Shown: in pieces, positions 13,051 to 24,821 of the stretch
Layout of the letters: every line of letters begins with the position of its first letter
How positions within the stretch are numbered: position 1 is the stretch's first letter
Assembly (NCBI GenBank): GCA_032719365.1
Contig: CM064867.1
Coordinates: 41,131,651 to 41,195,650 of the forward strand
DNA: 64,000 bases
Direction of reading: 5' to 3'
DNA from: Prinsepia uniflora
Taxonomy: Eukaryota > Streptophyta > Magnoliopsida > Rosales > Rosaceae
The notes under the pieces: model-generated
What the model was told of the DNA's origin: nothing
The model's input: only the letters and a program-made list of their open reading frames with translations
Databases searched by the model: none
Program-made: the position numbers and the translations under genes

Positions 13051-14278
13051 CCAAGTACTCCCATACTACGCACTGAGCCACTCGGGATCCTCTCAGTCCC
13101 ACTTTTAACTGTCCTTCACTGGAGCATGGCAAGTATGCCAGCACCCAACGTCCACATTTCATTCTGCGATCGGACTCAGCTGTCACCGAGTCGAATCCAG
13201 AATCACTAATCATACTGTGCGTCATTCACGCATATCGTATCATCGTCACGACTGATGAATCCTATTGTCACAGTCATCACGGTAACCTGACTCTATCCAA
13301 CTCGATAAGACTCGCTCACGTCCGTCGATAGCAGCGTCTGTCACAACCTCGTGCAGACCAACCTCAGAAATACTTTGCTATCGAGACTCCAAAACTACGC
13401 GATCAACACACCGCCGGTATCAATCGCCCTACACGCAACATCCACCGATCGGTCCACCTCTGGATCCAATCACAAGTACCACACTCCTTGTAACTTGTCC
13501 AACACTCACCTACTAGGGTTATCACAAACCCGACTGCCCGCTGCAGCCCTACCATCCTGACCGTTCCCTCGATCTCGACTCCGAAGAGTCGTCATGCTCC
13601 CATACTGGTAACAAACCAGCCAATAACTACACTCTGAGGATCTCGTCCTCTCGTAACTCTACGGCTCTCAGCCGCTGGCCTTCCCAAGAATTGGTCATAC
13701 TTCGTGCCTAACACCACACAACGACTAAACGTCGCAATCGTATCCTATTGCGTCTCACGACAGCCACACTAGGGCATCCACTGTCAGTCGATATCCCACC
13801 AGGATTCGACACATCGAACATGACCTATCATGCCAATTAGGGTCAAATGTTCCTATTCCCAACCATCGTGAATGTAGTCGTACAGGGTCATCGTAAACCG
13901 GGCGACCCTGACCTCTTACCATACTGGTATGACTCCGTACATCCTCTATCCGACACGACCTTATTGTCGAGCGGTCACAACTCTCAAGTCGTCATACGGT
14001 CACTACTGGTCCACTAGATCCTACTCACCAGTAACTCTATGGCTCTAAGCCGTTAGATTCCCATGAACACTGATCCTCCTCGGGATCCAACCTTGAAACA
14101 GGTGGCACTCTATGCCACCCGAACCTTAACTATCATATCACACGTCAAAGACCATCTAACTAAGGGGCGATTCTACCGAAATCTCGTACTAAGGCCCTAA
14201 CTACCAAGTTGATGACGGGCTGTTATGATTTCAGAGACATCACATCATCGACCTGCGCATACTCCACGAGCAAAACAT

Positions 14279-14290
14279 GCTCTGATACCA
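14279..14290 (-). other. Primer binding site, tRNA-iMet type
   Basis: The minus strand reads TGGTATCAGAGC three bases inside the 5' LTR. This is the standard complement of the 3' end of plant initiator tRNA-Met used by many Ty3 and Copia elements. It fixes the orientation of the element. Confidence 0.9.
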
Positions 14291-14293
14291 ACT

Positions 14294-17200
14294 TGTCAGA
14301 ACCAGTCCCAAATCCCCCGGGATTAACGTGGGACCCTCCTGATCCCGTCTGACACCACGTGTCAGACCAGGGAAAATTCCATCTCTGCCCTCGCCGGGGC
14401 TATCAGAGTGCATCAGGATCATAGGAGGAGGGGAGTGATGTCTCGTCTCTGCTACAGCCCGCATCCTTGATCAACCTGTAGGGCATTAAAACATTAAAAG
14501 TCGTGAGTGGACAAAATAATAATTTATTAAAAACATTTTCGCATAAGAAGATATTTTATGAAATTCGTAAAAGCATATGCATGCATTCCAAAAACCATTT
14601 AGCAAAACATTTATAAAACTATCGTTCAAGGGTTCATGTCCGGCCCCACAAACCGTCATGACCCATAAAAACCATTTCTAGGGTTCATGCCGGTTCCCAT
14701 AAACCGTCATGAACCGTAAATCCATTTGGGTCCCCGACCCGAAATCACAAACAACCGTAAAGTCATATATGTGGGGACTCAGCCCAAATCATTCACAGTG
14801 AAATACCAAACGTACAATACGGGGTCTCCGCCCCCAGAACATTTCTAAAACATCGAATACAGGGTCTCGCCCCAAAACACTGTCCAAATCAGATACGTAC
14901 TCGTACGTATAACCCATCCTAGGCACTTCCGAGAAGATGCCAACTCGGGGCACACAGCCCCTAGGGAACACATCCCCGATATAGTCACGATGTCAATCTC
15001 TACCTAGTGTGCACACTACTCGGGGTCTCACTCCGAGTCTTCTTCCAGGAATCTCCATCTGGGAGGCTCAATCACTGGATCTAGTCCGAGCTCTATCTCT
15101 GGATCTAGTCCACACATCTCTTCGGAATCTGGTCTGGGACCACATCATAAATCATAACTTCCACTCCTGGAACGAGATCCCTATGGGGATACCCATTCTG
15201 GTCTGTGGATCGTGACTCTCCAGGTCGACGCTGGAGGAGACCATATAAACATATGGAGGGTTTCATATACATTTTCAATTACTCTGTTCTTTCTTTCTCA
15301 AATCACTTTCAATTGGGTCTCATACCCGAATTCTCATTTCACAATCTGAATTGAGACTCAAGCCCGATAACACGAATAACGGGGCCCTAAGCCCGAACCA
15401 CAACTCAACAGGACCTCCAGTCCGATTTTACGACCAATAGGGCCCTAAGCCAGTTATCTCAACTAAATGGGTCTCAGACCCGATATCATAAATCAACGGG
15501 GCATCAAGCCCGATAGTACCACTAACTGGGCCTCAAACCCGAATCGTAAACCAACTGGGCCCTCAGCCCGATCGTATAACACAAATGGACCCTAGGTCCG
15601 ATTCCTCGTCAAATCAAATGGACTCCAAGTCCGAGAGTTATAAATCAAATGGGTCTCGTGCCCGATTTCATATTTTCCAATCCAAAATCCATTCATTAAA
15701 CCCTCGTTGAAAACATGGTACGCAAAGGTACGACACAAAGCCGAAAACCTCGAAAAACGTGCAGATATGTCGACCCTAAGCTACCACAAACAAATTACAC
15801 TCATGGCAACATAAAATACGTATTAAAAGCATTTATAAACATTTATGCATGCATCAATTTCGAAAGAAAGGTCCACTCACAAACCGTCCAAAGCCGCGCT
15901 TCGATACGCGTGCCATAATTGTCTCCCGGGGTTCCCGAACCTATCCAAATTAATTTAGAGGGTTACTAACTACTTAAATAATCCCTCACTAAAACCCCGT
16001 AATATTCCGGAATTTCTAACTATTTTTAAACTTGATCCTAAACCTTCGGACAGCTCGAACTATATCGAGACGATGTCCGATTGACACGAAACCAGTCCCA
16101 AAATGTTCGTTACATCGAATAGATGATTTCGTATGTTGGAACCATCCCCAAATTCCTCCCCACGCTCCCACACGCGCCGTCTGAAGTGGCTGCGCGTGGG
16201 CTTCACGCGCCCAGCTACCGTGTCACCGCTTACCTCAGTCAGACCGGTCCGACTGGTCTGGTTCGGTTTTTCCTGCAACTTGGACCGGGGTGACCGGTTC
16301 AAGCCCATAATCGGTCCAGTTTTCACCCGTTTCACTCCTAATCGATCCCAATCTTCATCATTTAATCATAGGATCCTAACCTAATTAATTTGAAGCCCTA
16401 AAACCCTCGAAACTACCTGGTTCGATTTTTGGTTCCCACGGTTCAATTTTCAAAATCCACCCCAGGCTTCCCCGACGTCCAAATCTTCACCAAACCATCC
16501 TAAAAACTCCCTAGGAACTTCATTAAATCAAAACCAACACCTAAAATGGCCCATAACAACCGAAATAGAAAATGGAATTAAAATGGGCAAAACCGATACC
16601 TGCAAGGGTTTTGGGCCTCCGCCGTGCACGGCAGCGCCGTCCTGGCTGGCCACCATGTCCTCTCAATCATCTCTTCCTTCTCTGGTCTCTCAGTTACGAT
16701 CACAGGGTTGGAGGGTTGGATTTGGGGAGAATGGATGGATCGGGTTGTTTGGGAACAAGGGAAATGAAAATGCACGGGAAGGTTGGATGCATGAATGTGG
16801 GATGGTAACCAGTGGATGGGTGACACTTGTCACTCATCCATCGGTTGCTAAAAAGTAACTGGGCCCACTAAAGACAAACGGTCCTCGTAAAACGTGTAGT
16901 TATGAATAGTAACTGGGAACTTCCGTGAACCGTAACTTCGCCGTCGAACGTCCGAAATCGACATGCCGCCTGTCTACGGATTCTTATCGTCGTGATCTAC
17001 GTAACGGTCTTCGGCCCTTGGCCATCAGACCTCCTGGTCAAAAAGTCAACTTTTGACCCCTTTTCTCAAAATTACCAAAATGCCCCTAAACTTCCGAACG
17101 TCATAACTTCCTCCTCGGACGTCGGAATCGAGCGTGCCACCTGTCTATGAACTCGTGACGTCACGAACTACGTCACGGTCATCGCCCAAATTCCATTTGA

Positions 17201-17353
17201 CCACCTGAACAAAAAGTCAACGATTCGCCCCTTCTAGGGGCAAAATCGTCATTTCGCCCGAACGTCCGCTAATCCTCTTCTAATCTCTGATTAGCCTCGC
17301 TAATCCCTAATTAATCCTTAATTAATCCTGTTAATTTGGGACGGGTCGTCACA
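14294..17353 (-). repeat. Family-B LTR (5' LTR of the element)
   Basis: Plus-strand ends are TGTCAGAACCAGTCCC and GACGGGTCGTCACA. It lacks an 89-bp segment present in the partner at about 9264-9352, lost between two GGGTCTCA repeats of the hairpin array. Its second donor (reverse complement of GGTCCACTCACA near 15870) is intact. Confidence 0.88.
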
Positions 17354-18106
17354 TCACGCGCAACGGCTTCCCTGGGCGCGTGGAGGCGCGTGTCCAGTCT
17401 TTTGGGAAGGTGTTCAACACACGAAATCATCTATTCGATGTAACGAACATTTTGGGACTGGTTTCTTGTCAATCGGACATCGTTTTGATATAGTTCGGGA
17501 TGTCCGAAGGTTTAGGTTCGGTTTTAAAAATAATTAGAAATTTTGGAAAATTATGGGACTTCAATGAGAGGTTAATGAGGCTATTAGTAACCTTCTATTA
17601 CGATTTGGACAGGTTCGGAAATCCCGGAGGCGACGTTTGACCCGGGAGACGATTATGGCACGCGTATCGAGGCGCAGCTTCGGACGGTCTGTGAGTGGAC
17701 CTTTCATTCGAAATTGATGCATGCATAAATGTTTTATACTTGTTTTAGAATATATTTTGTGATGCCATGAGTGCATTTGTTTGTGGTAGCCTAGGATTTA
17801 CGTATTTGCACGTATTTCAAGATTTACGGTTTTATACGATGCTTATACGTGCTAGGTTTTCAAAGAGGGTTTCATAAATTGGATTTGGATTTGGAAATAT
17901 GAAGTCGGGCACGAGACCCATTTGATTTACAAACTCTCGGACTTGGAGTCCATTTGATTCAACGAGGAATCGGACCTAGGGTCCATTTGAGCTATACGAT
18001 CGGACCGAGGGTCCAGTTGGTGTACGATTCGGGTTTGAGGCCCAGTTAGTGTTACTATCGGGCTTGATGCCCCGTTGATTTATGATATCGGGCTTGAGAC
18101 CCATTT
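17354..18106 (+). repeat. Outer B LTR, piece 2 (acceptor 1, exon 2, donor 2)
   Basis: Continues piece 1 from the GC-rich CGCGTG block. It holds candidate acceptor TTTGGACAG ending at 17612, a 78-nt exon-2-like stretch, and donor CT|GTGAGTGGAC at 17691. The first seven units of the mini-hairpin array follow (17907-18106). It is cut at a CATTT target site. Confidence 0.85.
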
Positions 18107-21100
18107 TGACAGGACCCATCCCAATCCCCCCGGGATTAGTGCGGGATGACCCTGCTCCCGTCTGACACGAAGTGTCAGACAAGGGATATTTCCGACCTTT
18201 GCCCTCCCGGGCTATCAGAGTACGCCAGGATCCGGAGGAGGCATGTGATATCTCGATCTCTGCTACAGTCCACATCCGCTGTCAACCTGAAGGGTATTAA
18301 AAACAGAAAGACTGTGAGTGGACAAAAATAAAGATTTTATACAACATTTCCATAAAAGACATTTATACCCTCCACTAAAAAGCATACATGCATAGTAAAA
18401 CCATTTATCCAATAATATATGTTAAAACATCCAGAATTAGGGCCACAACCCCAAGTTCCGTAAATACAAGTCACACGGGCTCCTGCCCAAAACCCATTTA
18501 CAGAAAACCAGAACATAGTAAGCATATGTGGGATCTCAGCCCAAATCCATTTATCATCATAAAACACAGTTTTCCCAAACCAATTGAAACCATGTTTATC
18601 CAATATATTCATATCCAGAACCTGTCACGGTAAAATAAAGCTACACGTGTGCTAACCGGGGTCTCAAACCCAAGTCTCTCTAGGGTCCACCCAGGTCAAT
18701 GTCCGTAGATCAATGACCCTCCCTGGAGGTAACGAACCATGCCCATCCTGAGAGTAAGGAACCCAACTGGGGGGCGACTCCACTCAGTCAGTGCTCCGTG
18801 ACTACTCCGGGGTCCACCCAGGCCAACGACCCTCCCCGGAGGAGACAATCATATATATAGGATGGAATATGAAAAACCTTTTGAAACCATTCTTTAAATC
18901 TTTCAAGGATTCATGCCCGGCCCCCATAAGCCGTCATGAACCATAAAATCCTTTTCAAGGGTTCATGCCGGTTCCCATAAACCGTCATGACCCGTAAATC
19001 CATTTCAAGGGTTCATGCCGGTCCCCATAAACCGTCATGAACCATAAAAACCATTTGTAACACATAGCTGGGCCCTAAGCCCGAAACCACATACAAACTG
19101 GACCTCAAGTCCGATTCGTAAACCAACAGGGCCTCGTGCCCGATTTCGTTGATCAAATGGGTTTCGAACCCGAGTTTACCTTTTCAATTCCAAAACCATT
19201 TCATTAAATCATATCCAAAACTACAAGTACGGAAAATCAGAGTAAAATCGGAAAACCTCGATTTACGTGCAAGCACGTAAATCGTCTCGTAATGCGTGAA
19301 ACCATATAATTCACAATCATCCAAATCAACATCATAAAATCATATTCATAATCCATTTGGAAATCCAAAACCATTTCATTTAGACCAATAAAGACATACA
19401 GCCCCGTATAGGCACCGTATAGGGCCGAAACCTCGAAATACGTGCCTATACGTAACCACACATCCAAAGGCACTCATGGCAACACAAACAAGGATTTAAA
19501 ACATATAATAAACATTTATGTATGCACCAATTTAGAAAACAAGGTCCACTCACAGACCGTCCGAAGCCGCGTCTCGATACGCGTGCCATACGGCTCCCCG
19601 AGCCGATCACCATCACCGGGACTTCCAAACCTGTCCAAATTAATTTAGAGGGTTACTAATTACTTATATAACCCCTCACTAAAGCCCCGTAATTTTTCCG
19701 TATTTTTAACTATTTTTAATCCCGAACCTAAACCTTCCGATGCCCCGAAACATATCGAGACGGTGTCCGATCGACACGAAACCAGTCTCAAAATGTTCGT
19801 TACATCGAATAGATGATTTCACATGTTGGAACCTTCCCCAGATTCCCTGCCACGCGCCCTCACGCGCCGCCTGAAGTGGCTGCGCGTGGGCTTCACGCGC
19901 CTGCTACAGTACCTGCTAACGTCATCGCTGACGTCAGAATGACGTCATCACTGACAGCCCCTGACAGTGACACGTGTCACGCTCCCATTGGCCCACTGTC
20001 TGACATGTCAGTCTGACATTGTCAGATCTGACATGATGACGTCATCCCTGACATGATGATGTCATCCGGATGACGTCATCAGTCATCCCCTACATCGGTC
20101 AGACCGGTCTGAACCGGTCCGGTCCGGTTTTTCCTGCAACTTGGACCGGCGTAACCGGTCCAGGCTCATTCCGGCCCAGTTTTTCACCGTTTTCAATCCT
20201 AATCAATCCTAACCTTCCTATAATCGTCCTAGGAGCCTAACCCAATTAATTAGAACCCCTAAAACCCACGAGAATCCACGGTTCAATTTTGAACCTCACG
20301 GTTCAATTTTCCCGATTGCACCCAGGGCTGCTCAGCCCTTCACCGTCGTCCAAAACACCCTCTACACCTTCCTACAACCTCAATAAACTCATCCTAATCA
20401 ACTAATAGCAACCATAATGTCTAAATCGAAAAATAGAAGAAAAATGGGTTTATCGGGCTTACCGGGTACCCGCTCGGGTTCTGGGCTCCAGCCACCGCCC
20501 ACGGCGGTTCCAGCCGTCCAGCCACCTCCATCCGGTCTTCTTCCCCCTCTCTGCCTCTCAGTCTTGGTCCTAGGGTCATGGGTTTGGATTTGGGTGAGAA
20601 GGGTGGATCGGTTTTGGTTTAGGAAAAACGAAGAAAATGATCGATGAAGAGAAAATGGAAGATGCATGAATGAAATTGGTGTCCATTGGATGGGTGACAC
20701 TTGTCACTCATCCATTGGGCTTCCAACAATCTGGGCCCACTAGAGACAAAACTGCACTTTTGTCTCGTAAAACGTGCCGTCGTGAATAGTAACCTGGAAC
20801 TTCCGTGAACCGTAACTTCGCCGTCGAACGTCCGAATTCGACGTGCCGCCTGTCTACGGATTCGTATCGTCCTCATCTACGTAACGGTCTTCGGCCCTCG
20901 GCCATCGGACCTCCCGGTCAAAAAGTCAACTTTTGACCTCCTATTCACCCAAATTACCAAAATGCCCCTAAACTTCTGAACGTCATAACTTCCTCCTCAA
21001 ATGTCGGAATTGAACGTGCCACCTGTCTATGAACTCGTGACGTCACGAACTACGTCACGGTCATCGGTCAAAGTCCATTTGACCGCCCGATTGAAAAGTC

Positions 21101-21235
21101 AACGTTTTGCCACCATTAGGGGCAAAACGGTCATTTCGCACCGTTCGTCCGATTTCGCTCTACTAATCACGGATTAGCCTCACTAATCGTGATTAGTCAC
21201 TAATCTAATCTAGGAATTCGGGACGGGTCGTTACA
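18107..21235 (-). repeat. Family-A LTR (3' LTR of the element)
   Basis: Plus-strand ends TGACAGGACCCATCCC and GGGACGGGTCGTTACA. The splice-like elements are intact. The acceptor-side arm CTGTGAGTGGAC lies at 18312-18323 and its complement, at the donor, at 19544-19555. Donor 1 is GTAAGC (reverse complement at 20457-20462). Confidence 0.92.
19917..20095. promoter_or_regulatory. Cluster of TGACGTCA and a G-box palindrome in family-A LTR
   Basis: Four TGACGTCA octamers (19929-19936, 19940-19947, 20037-20044, 20071-20078) and a perfect 14-bp palindrome GTGACACGTGTCAC with a CACGTG core (19967-19980) lie among many TGACA/TGTCA repeats. These are consensus plant bZIP sites (C-box and G-box). The paired LTR has a matching cluster at about 26632-26790, and 55063-55122 carries a shorter one. 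By the proposed architecture they fall inside intron 1. Confidence 0.55.
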
Positions 21236-21252
21236 ACCTTCCCTCCTTAATT
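21236..21252 (-). other. Polypurine tract of family-A element
   Basis: The minus strand reads AATTAAGGAGGGAAGGT immediately before the 3' LTR TGTAACGACCC, in the same GAGGACGAAATT context as in family B. Confidence 0.8.
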
Positions 21253-24200
21253 AATTTCGTCCTCGAAATTCCAACCGACCTAAACCCAACCGTTCTTCCC
21301 TCCTTAATTTAGTTTCGTTCTTGAAACTTCAACTATCCTGATTCCATATCCAGCTCGTGGAAAGTAGAATCAACCTCGCAACATGTGTACACTCGTACAC
21401 CAACTAACCAGAGTAATACGTACTCGTCCGCACCCAGACGTACCCCTAACACTCACGTCGTATCGACTACACTCGACCACTTCGAATGACAGTAGCCATA
21501 TGCTCCGAATCGACACCACTTGTCAACTCGATGATTCCTTTCTCAAACGCTAATCTATCCTAGCGTCTGCTCCCACCGGGAGTCACGAGACCTCACTGAT
21601 CGATCCACGCTGACACCTTCGACAAACTGTCACCACTTGACAGTCGTCAATCGCAAACTGATATGACACACACTCGTGGTTACACTAACCACAAGCATTT
21701 CACTCGACCTGTGTGTAACTAGACCCATTAGAAATACCATGACCCGATGCACAGTATCCAATGCCTAGTTCACGACCTCGACTAATCCAGTGGTATCGGA
21801 TCCAATCCGACTACCAACACGCTCACCAACGTACTACCGGTATAACCTATATACCGTCACTAGGCACCACAAGTATGCCCAGTATTGTACCTCGAACAAC
21901 GTACAAGGTACATACATCTACACATCAATCAGCCTACACCCATCTAGGTTGTAGCCAATCACGTTTCTACTATGGAGTCCATTTGTCCAATCCAGTATTA
22001 GACAAATTGAAACTCCGACCCATTATCTATTCCCCAAATCCGAATCCGAAATTTCGTGAGAAATCCCGAATCCAAACCCAGAAATCATATCCATAAACAT
22101 GTTCAAATTCGAATCCGAAATCATTATTCCATAAGCTAGCATTTGGAATAACTATTCCGAACCCAAATCCATAAAAGAAAATCTACAGTCAAGCTCTAGA
22201 ATCAAATCCTGAATCGTCACCCAGAATCCGATTCCAAAACCCAAATCTAGAAATCCTTTTTCAAGTTCCAAAATCAAATCCTGAATCGTCATCCAAAAAT
22301 CTGATTCCAAAACCTGAAATATCGTTCACGTCTACCGAGACGTACCAAAACCAAACCTATCGGTTACCCGCTCAATCGATTACCACAATACGATCGATTG
22401 ACCTCATAGGGAAGCCAATCCCAACATCAACACATCTAAGGCCGACCATATCCGACCACATCGGAAAACTACTCATCGGACAACTACTCAGGTGAGTAAT
22501 AAGCCATATGGGATTTACCTCGAAAAGAAGTTCAGTCCCAACATGCTCCACTCAACATCCAAGTAAGAGTGATAAACTCTCCACCTATCTGGATCATCAA
22601 GATCACGATCCAGATCCACCACTACGTCAAACGACTATAGACGTCACGATCCCCGATCGTCACGACGTCCAAAGTCCTCAACCGTTTCCCACATCTTAAA
22701 TAGATTAGTCATCGACGAGACACGCCGAGACTGTGGGTTCTCACTGATTACCTCGTATCGATCCTTGTCATTCCACTGAGGAAAAATCAAGAATGATCGA
22801 ATAATCCATCCTACGTGAATGCAAACAACACTCGCTGCACTCACCACGTCGTGTAACCTTACATCGTCTGCCACCAAGTAGAAAATGAGAAATCTCAGTC
22901 ACCTAACTTCGATATACTCACTCCACCTGATGACCCAAGACAATCACGGGTCCACCAACCAATACACGATCAGTGTACTAGTGGCAGCCAACAACATCAA
23001 TAACATCTACATCCTCTACCACCATCAATTATGGTAGAACCTGAGAAGTCACCCAAATGACTTCGACATACCCAATACCAATGCGGAAAACCCGCATTCC
23101 TCTCGTCACCTCAATCGCAACCTCTCGCGATTTCGAAGTTCCAACCAGGTTGGAAACAACATACCCGGACATCAACCACGTGTCCCCGTTAGACTGGTTA
23201 TGGACACATGCCCATTTACGACCGTATATGTACATCCAAAAGGATGTCAATTCATCCTAATCTGATGTACCACTCGACTGAAAAGTCACAACAGCCCCCT
23301 GCTGTGATCTGCAGTCAAATCTCTGCAAACCACCGTATCTAACCAATTCTGACCAACTCTGGCCAACAATGACCAACTGGTCGCTAGTCCCCCATGACAG
23401 TACTCGATCCTCACGTCTCAACTACCGTTGGATCCTATCCAGTCCGTCACTATTCGTGATTCACTCCTGAACCACAGATACCCATCATAAGCCCATCACG
23501 TCGGAGTCACATCCCGACTCGTAACTCACCGTCATCACAATCACCGGCACCAGCACCAGCACTAGTACCAGTACACCACCTGTCAGCATCAGCACAAAGT
23601 GTGCCAATCAGACAACTCTGGATCTCCGCTCATACCGAACGATGATCCCGTACCTTTACTCGAATAGGAGAAACTCTGCCTCCTTCGTACCCAACACCTC
23701 TGGGTATAGTTACCCTGACAACTCATACGAGAAGAGGAAACGTCCCCCGTACGTCCCCGTCTCATTCTGCGATCGCACTCAACCGTAACCAAGTCGAATC
23801 CAGAATCACTACCCACACATATGCGTTATTCACGCACCTCGTACCATCGTCACGACTGACAATCCCATCGTCACAATCGTCACGACAACCTGAGTCTACT
23901 CAACCAGATAAAATTTGACTACGTCTATCGATAGTAGCGTCTGCCCCAACCTCGTGCAGACCTAACTACCAGGAATCACGATATACAAACTCCGCATCCA
24001 ATGGGATCAACCGCTCGTACCAACCACTCCGTATCCCCGCTCCGGGATTCCATCGACAAGTACCAACCTTGATACCTTGTCCAACCAAACACTAACCAGT
24101 CGCAACTCGACTAAACCAATGTCGTCTACCAGGTCACCCATGACCTTAGTTGCGCCAAACCACAACTATGGTAGCACGACAACCTGCTAGGTCTAACCGA

Positions 24201-24806
24201 TAAGTACAACTCCGACTGCGAAGTGCAGTCCCAACACAAGCTGATATGACTAGACCGACTAACGAACCCCAACTCCGAATAGTCGTCAAAGTCACACCAC
24301 TCGCCAGCTCACATTTCCGAACCATACACATACGGTAGGGTTCCACAATCCACGATCTGACCGACCCCGCGGTCTTGACATCGCAAGGACATCAATCCAA
24401 TCCTACCGTAAGTCCAACCAGAATTCCTCGAATCCGGCTGCCAACTGCCGACTGCAGTAAATCCATTTTACTCAACATATTCTGACCATCTAATGGTCAC
24501 AACATCAAATCAGTCGTCGAAACCGATCCTACGACATCGTGAAGACGATCCCAACTAACCGTCTCACGATCACACTCCAGAATACGAACACGTTAATCCT
24601 TCCGTAGGGTCCCACACTGTCAACCTTGACAGAACTATGGCAACCCCGGCCTCAAATGCCGAACCAAGGCATGCCAATCCTACTAACTATCGTACCGACA
24701 CCCCAACGATCAGGTTGACCACGAACTGTAGCCCATTGAGATATCACATCCTCGACCAGCGTACATGCTCCAAGAGCTCCGCGGTTGCTCGAATAGAGAC
24801 AACCCC

Positions 24807-24818
24807 GCTCTGATACCA
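24807..24818 (-). other. Primer binding site, tRNA-iMet type
   Basis: The minus strand reads TGGTATCAGAGC three bases inside the LTR edge at 24822, as in families B, C and D. Confidence 0.9.
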
Positions 24819-24821
24819 CGT

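Larger units (their letters stand above)
11412..14293 (-). other. Internal region of family-B element, non-coding
   Basis: 2.9 kb rich in short CTC/GTC motifs. Frames are short and show no CCHC knuckle, protease, RT (xDD) or integrase signature. It is collinear in places with the family-A internal region: both have a conserved stretch near 13130-13220 here and 23750-23830 there. So the cores of A and B share ancestry although neither encodes proteins. Confidence 0.7.
8224..17353 (-). mobile_element. Non-autonomous family-B LTR retrotransposon (LARD-like), no coding domains
   Basis: LTRs at 8224-11411 (3,188 bp) and 14294-17353 (3,060 bp) enclose 2,882 bp. Read on the minus strand it has 5' LTR, tRNA-iMet primer site, internal region, polypurine tract AAGGGGGGAAGA and 3' LTR. 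No gag, protease, RT or integrase motif is visible in any internal frame. Large LTRs around a short non-coding core resemble the LARD class of parasitic elements. Flanks TCACC and TCACG differ by one base, consistent with an aged target duplication inside the outer LTR. Confidence 0.88.
21236..24821 (-). other. Internal region of family-A element, non-coding
   Basis: 3.6 kb without coding signatures. It includes an imperfect duplication of about 75 bp near 22190-22320 rich in AATCCGATTCCAAAA. That segment resembles part of the family-C LTR (about 29430-29600), hinting at exchange between families. There are scattered CACCAGCACCAG-type triplets near 23540-23570. Confidence 0.7.
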
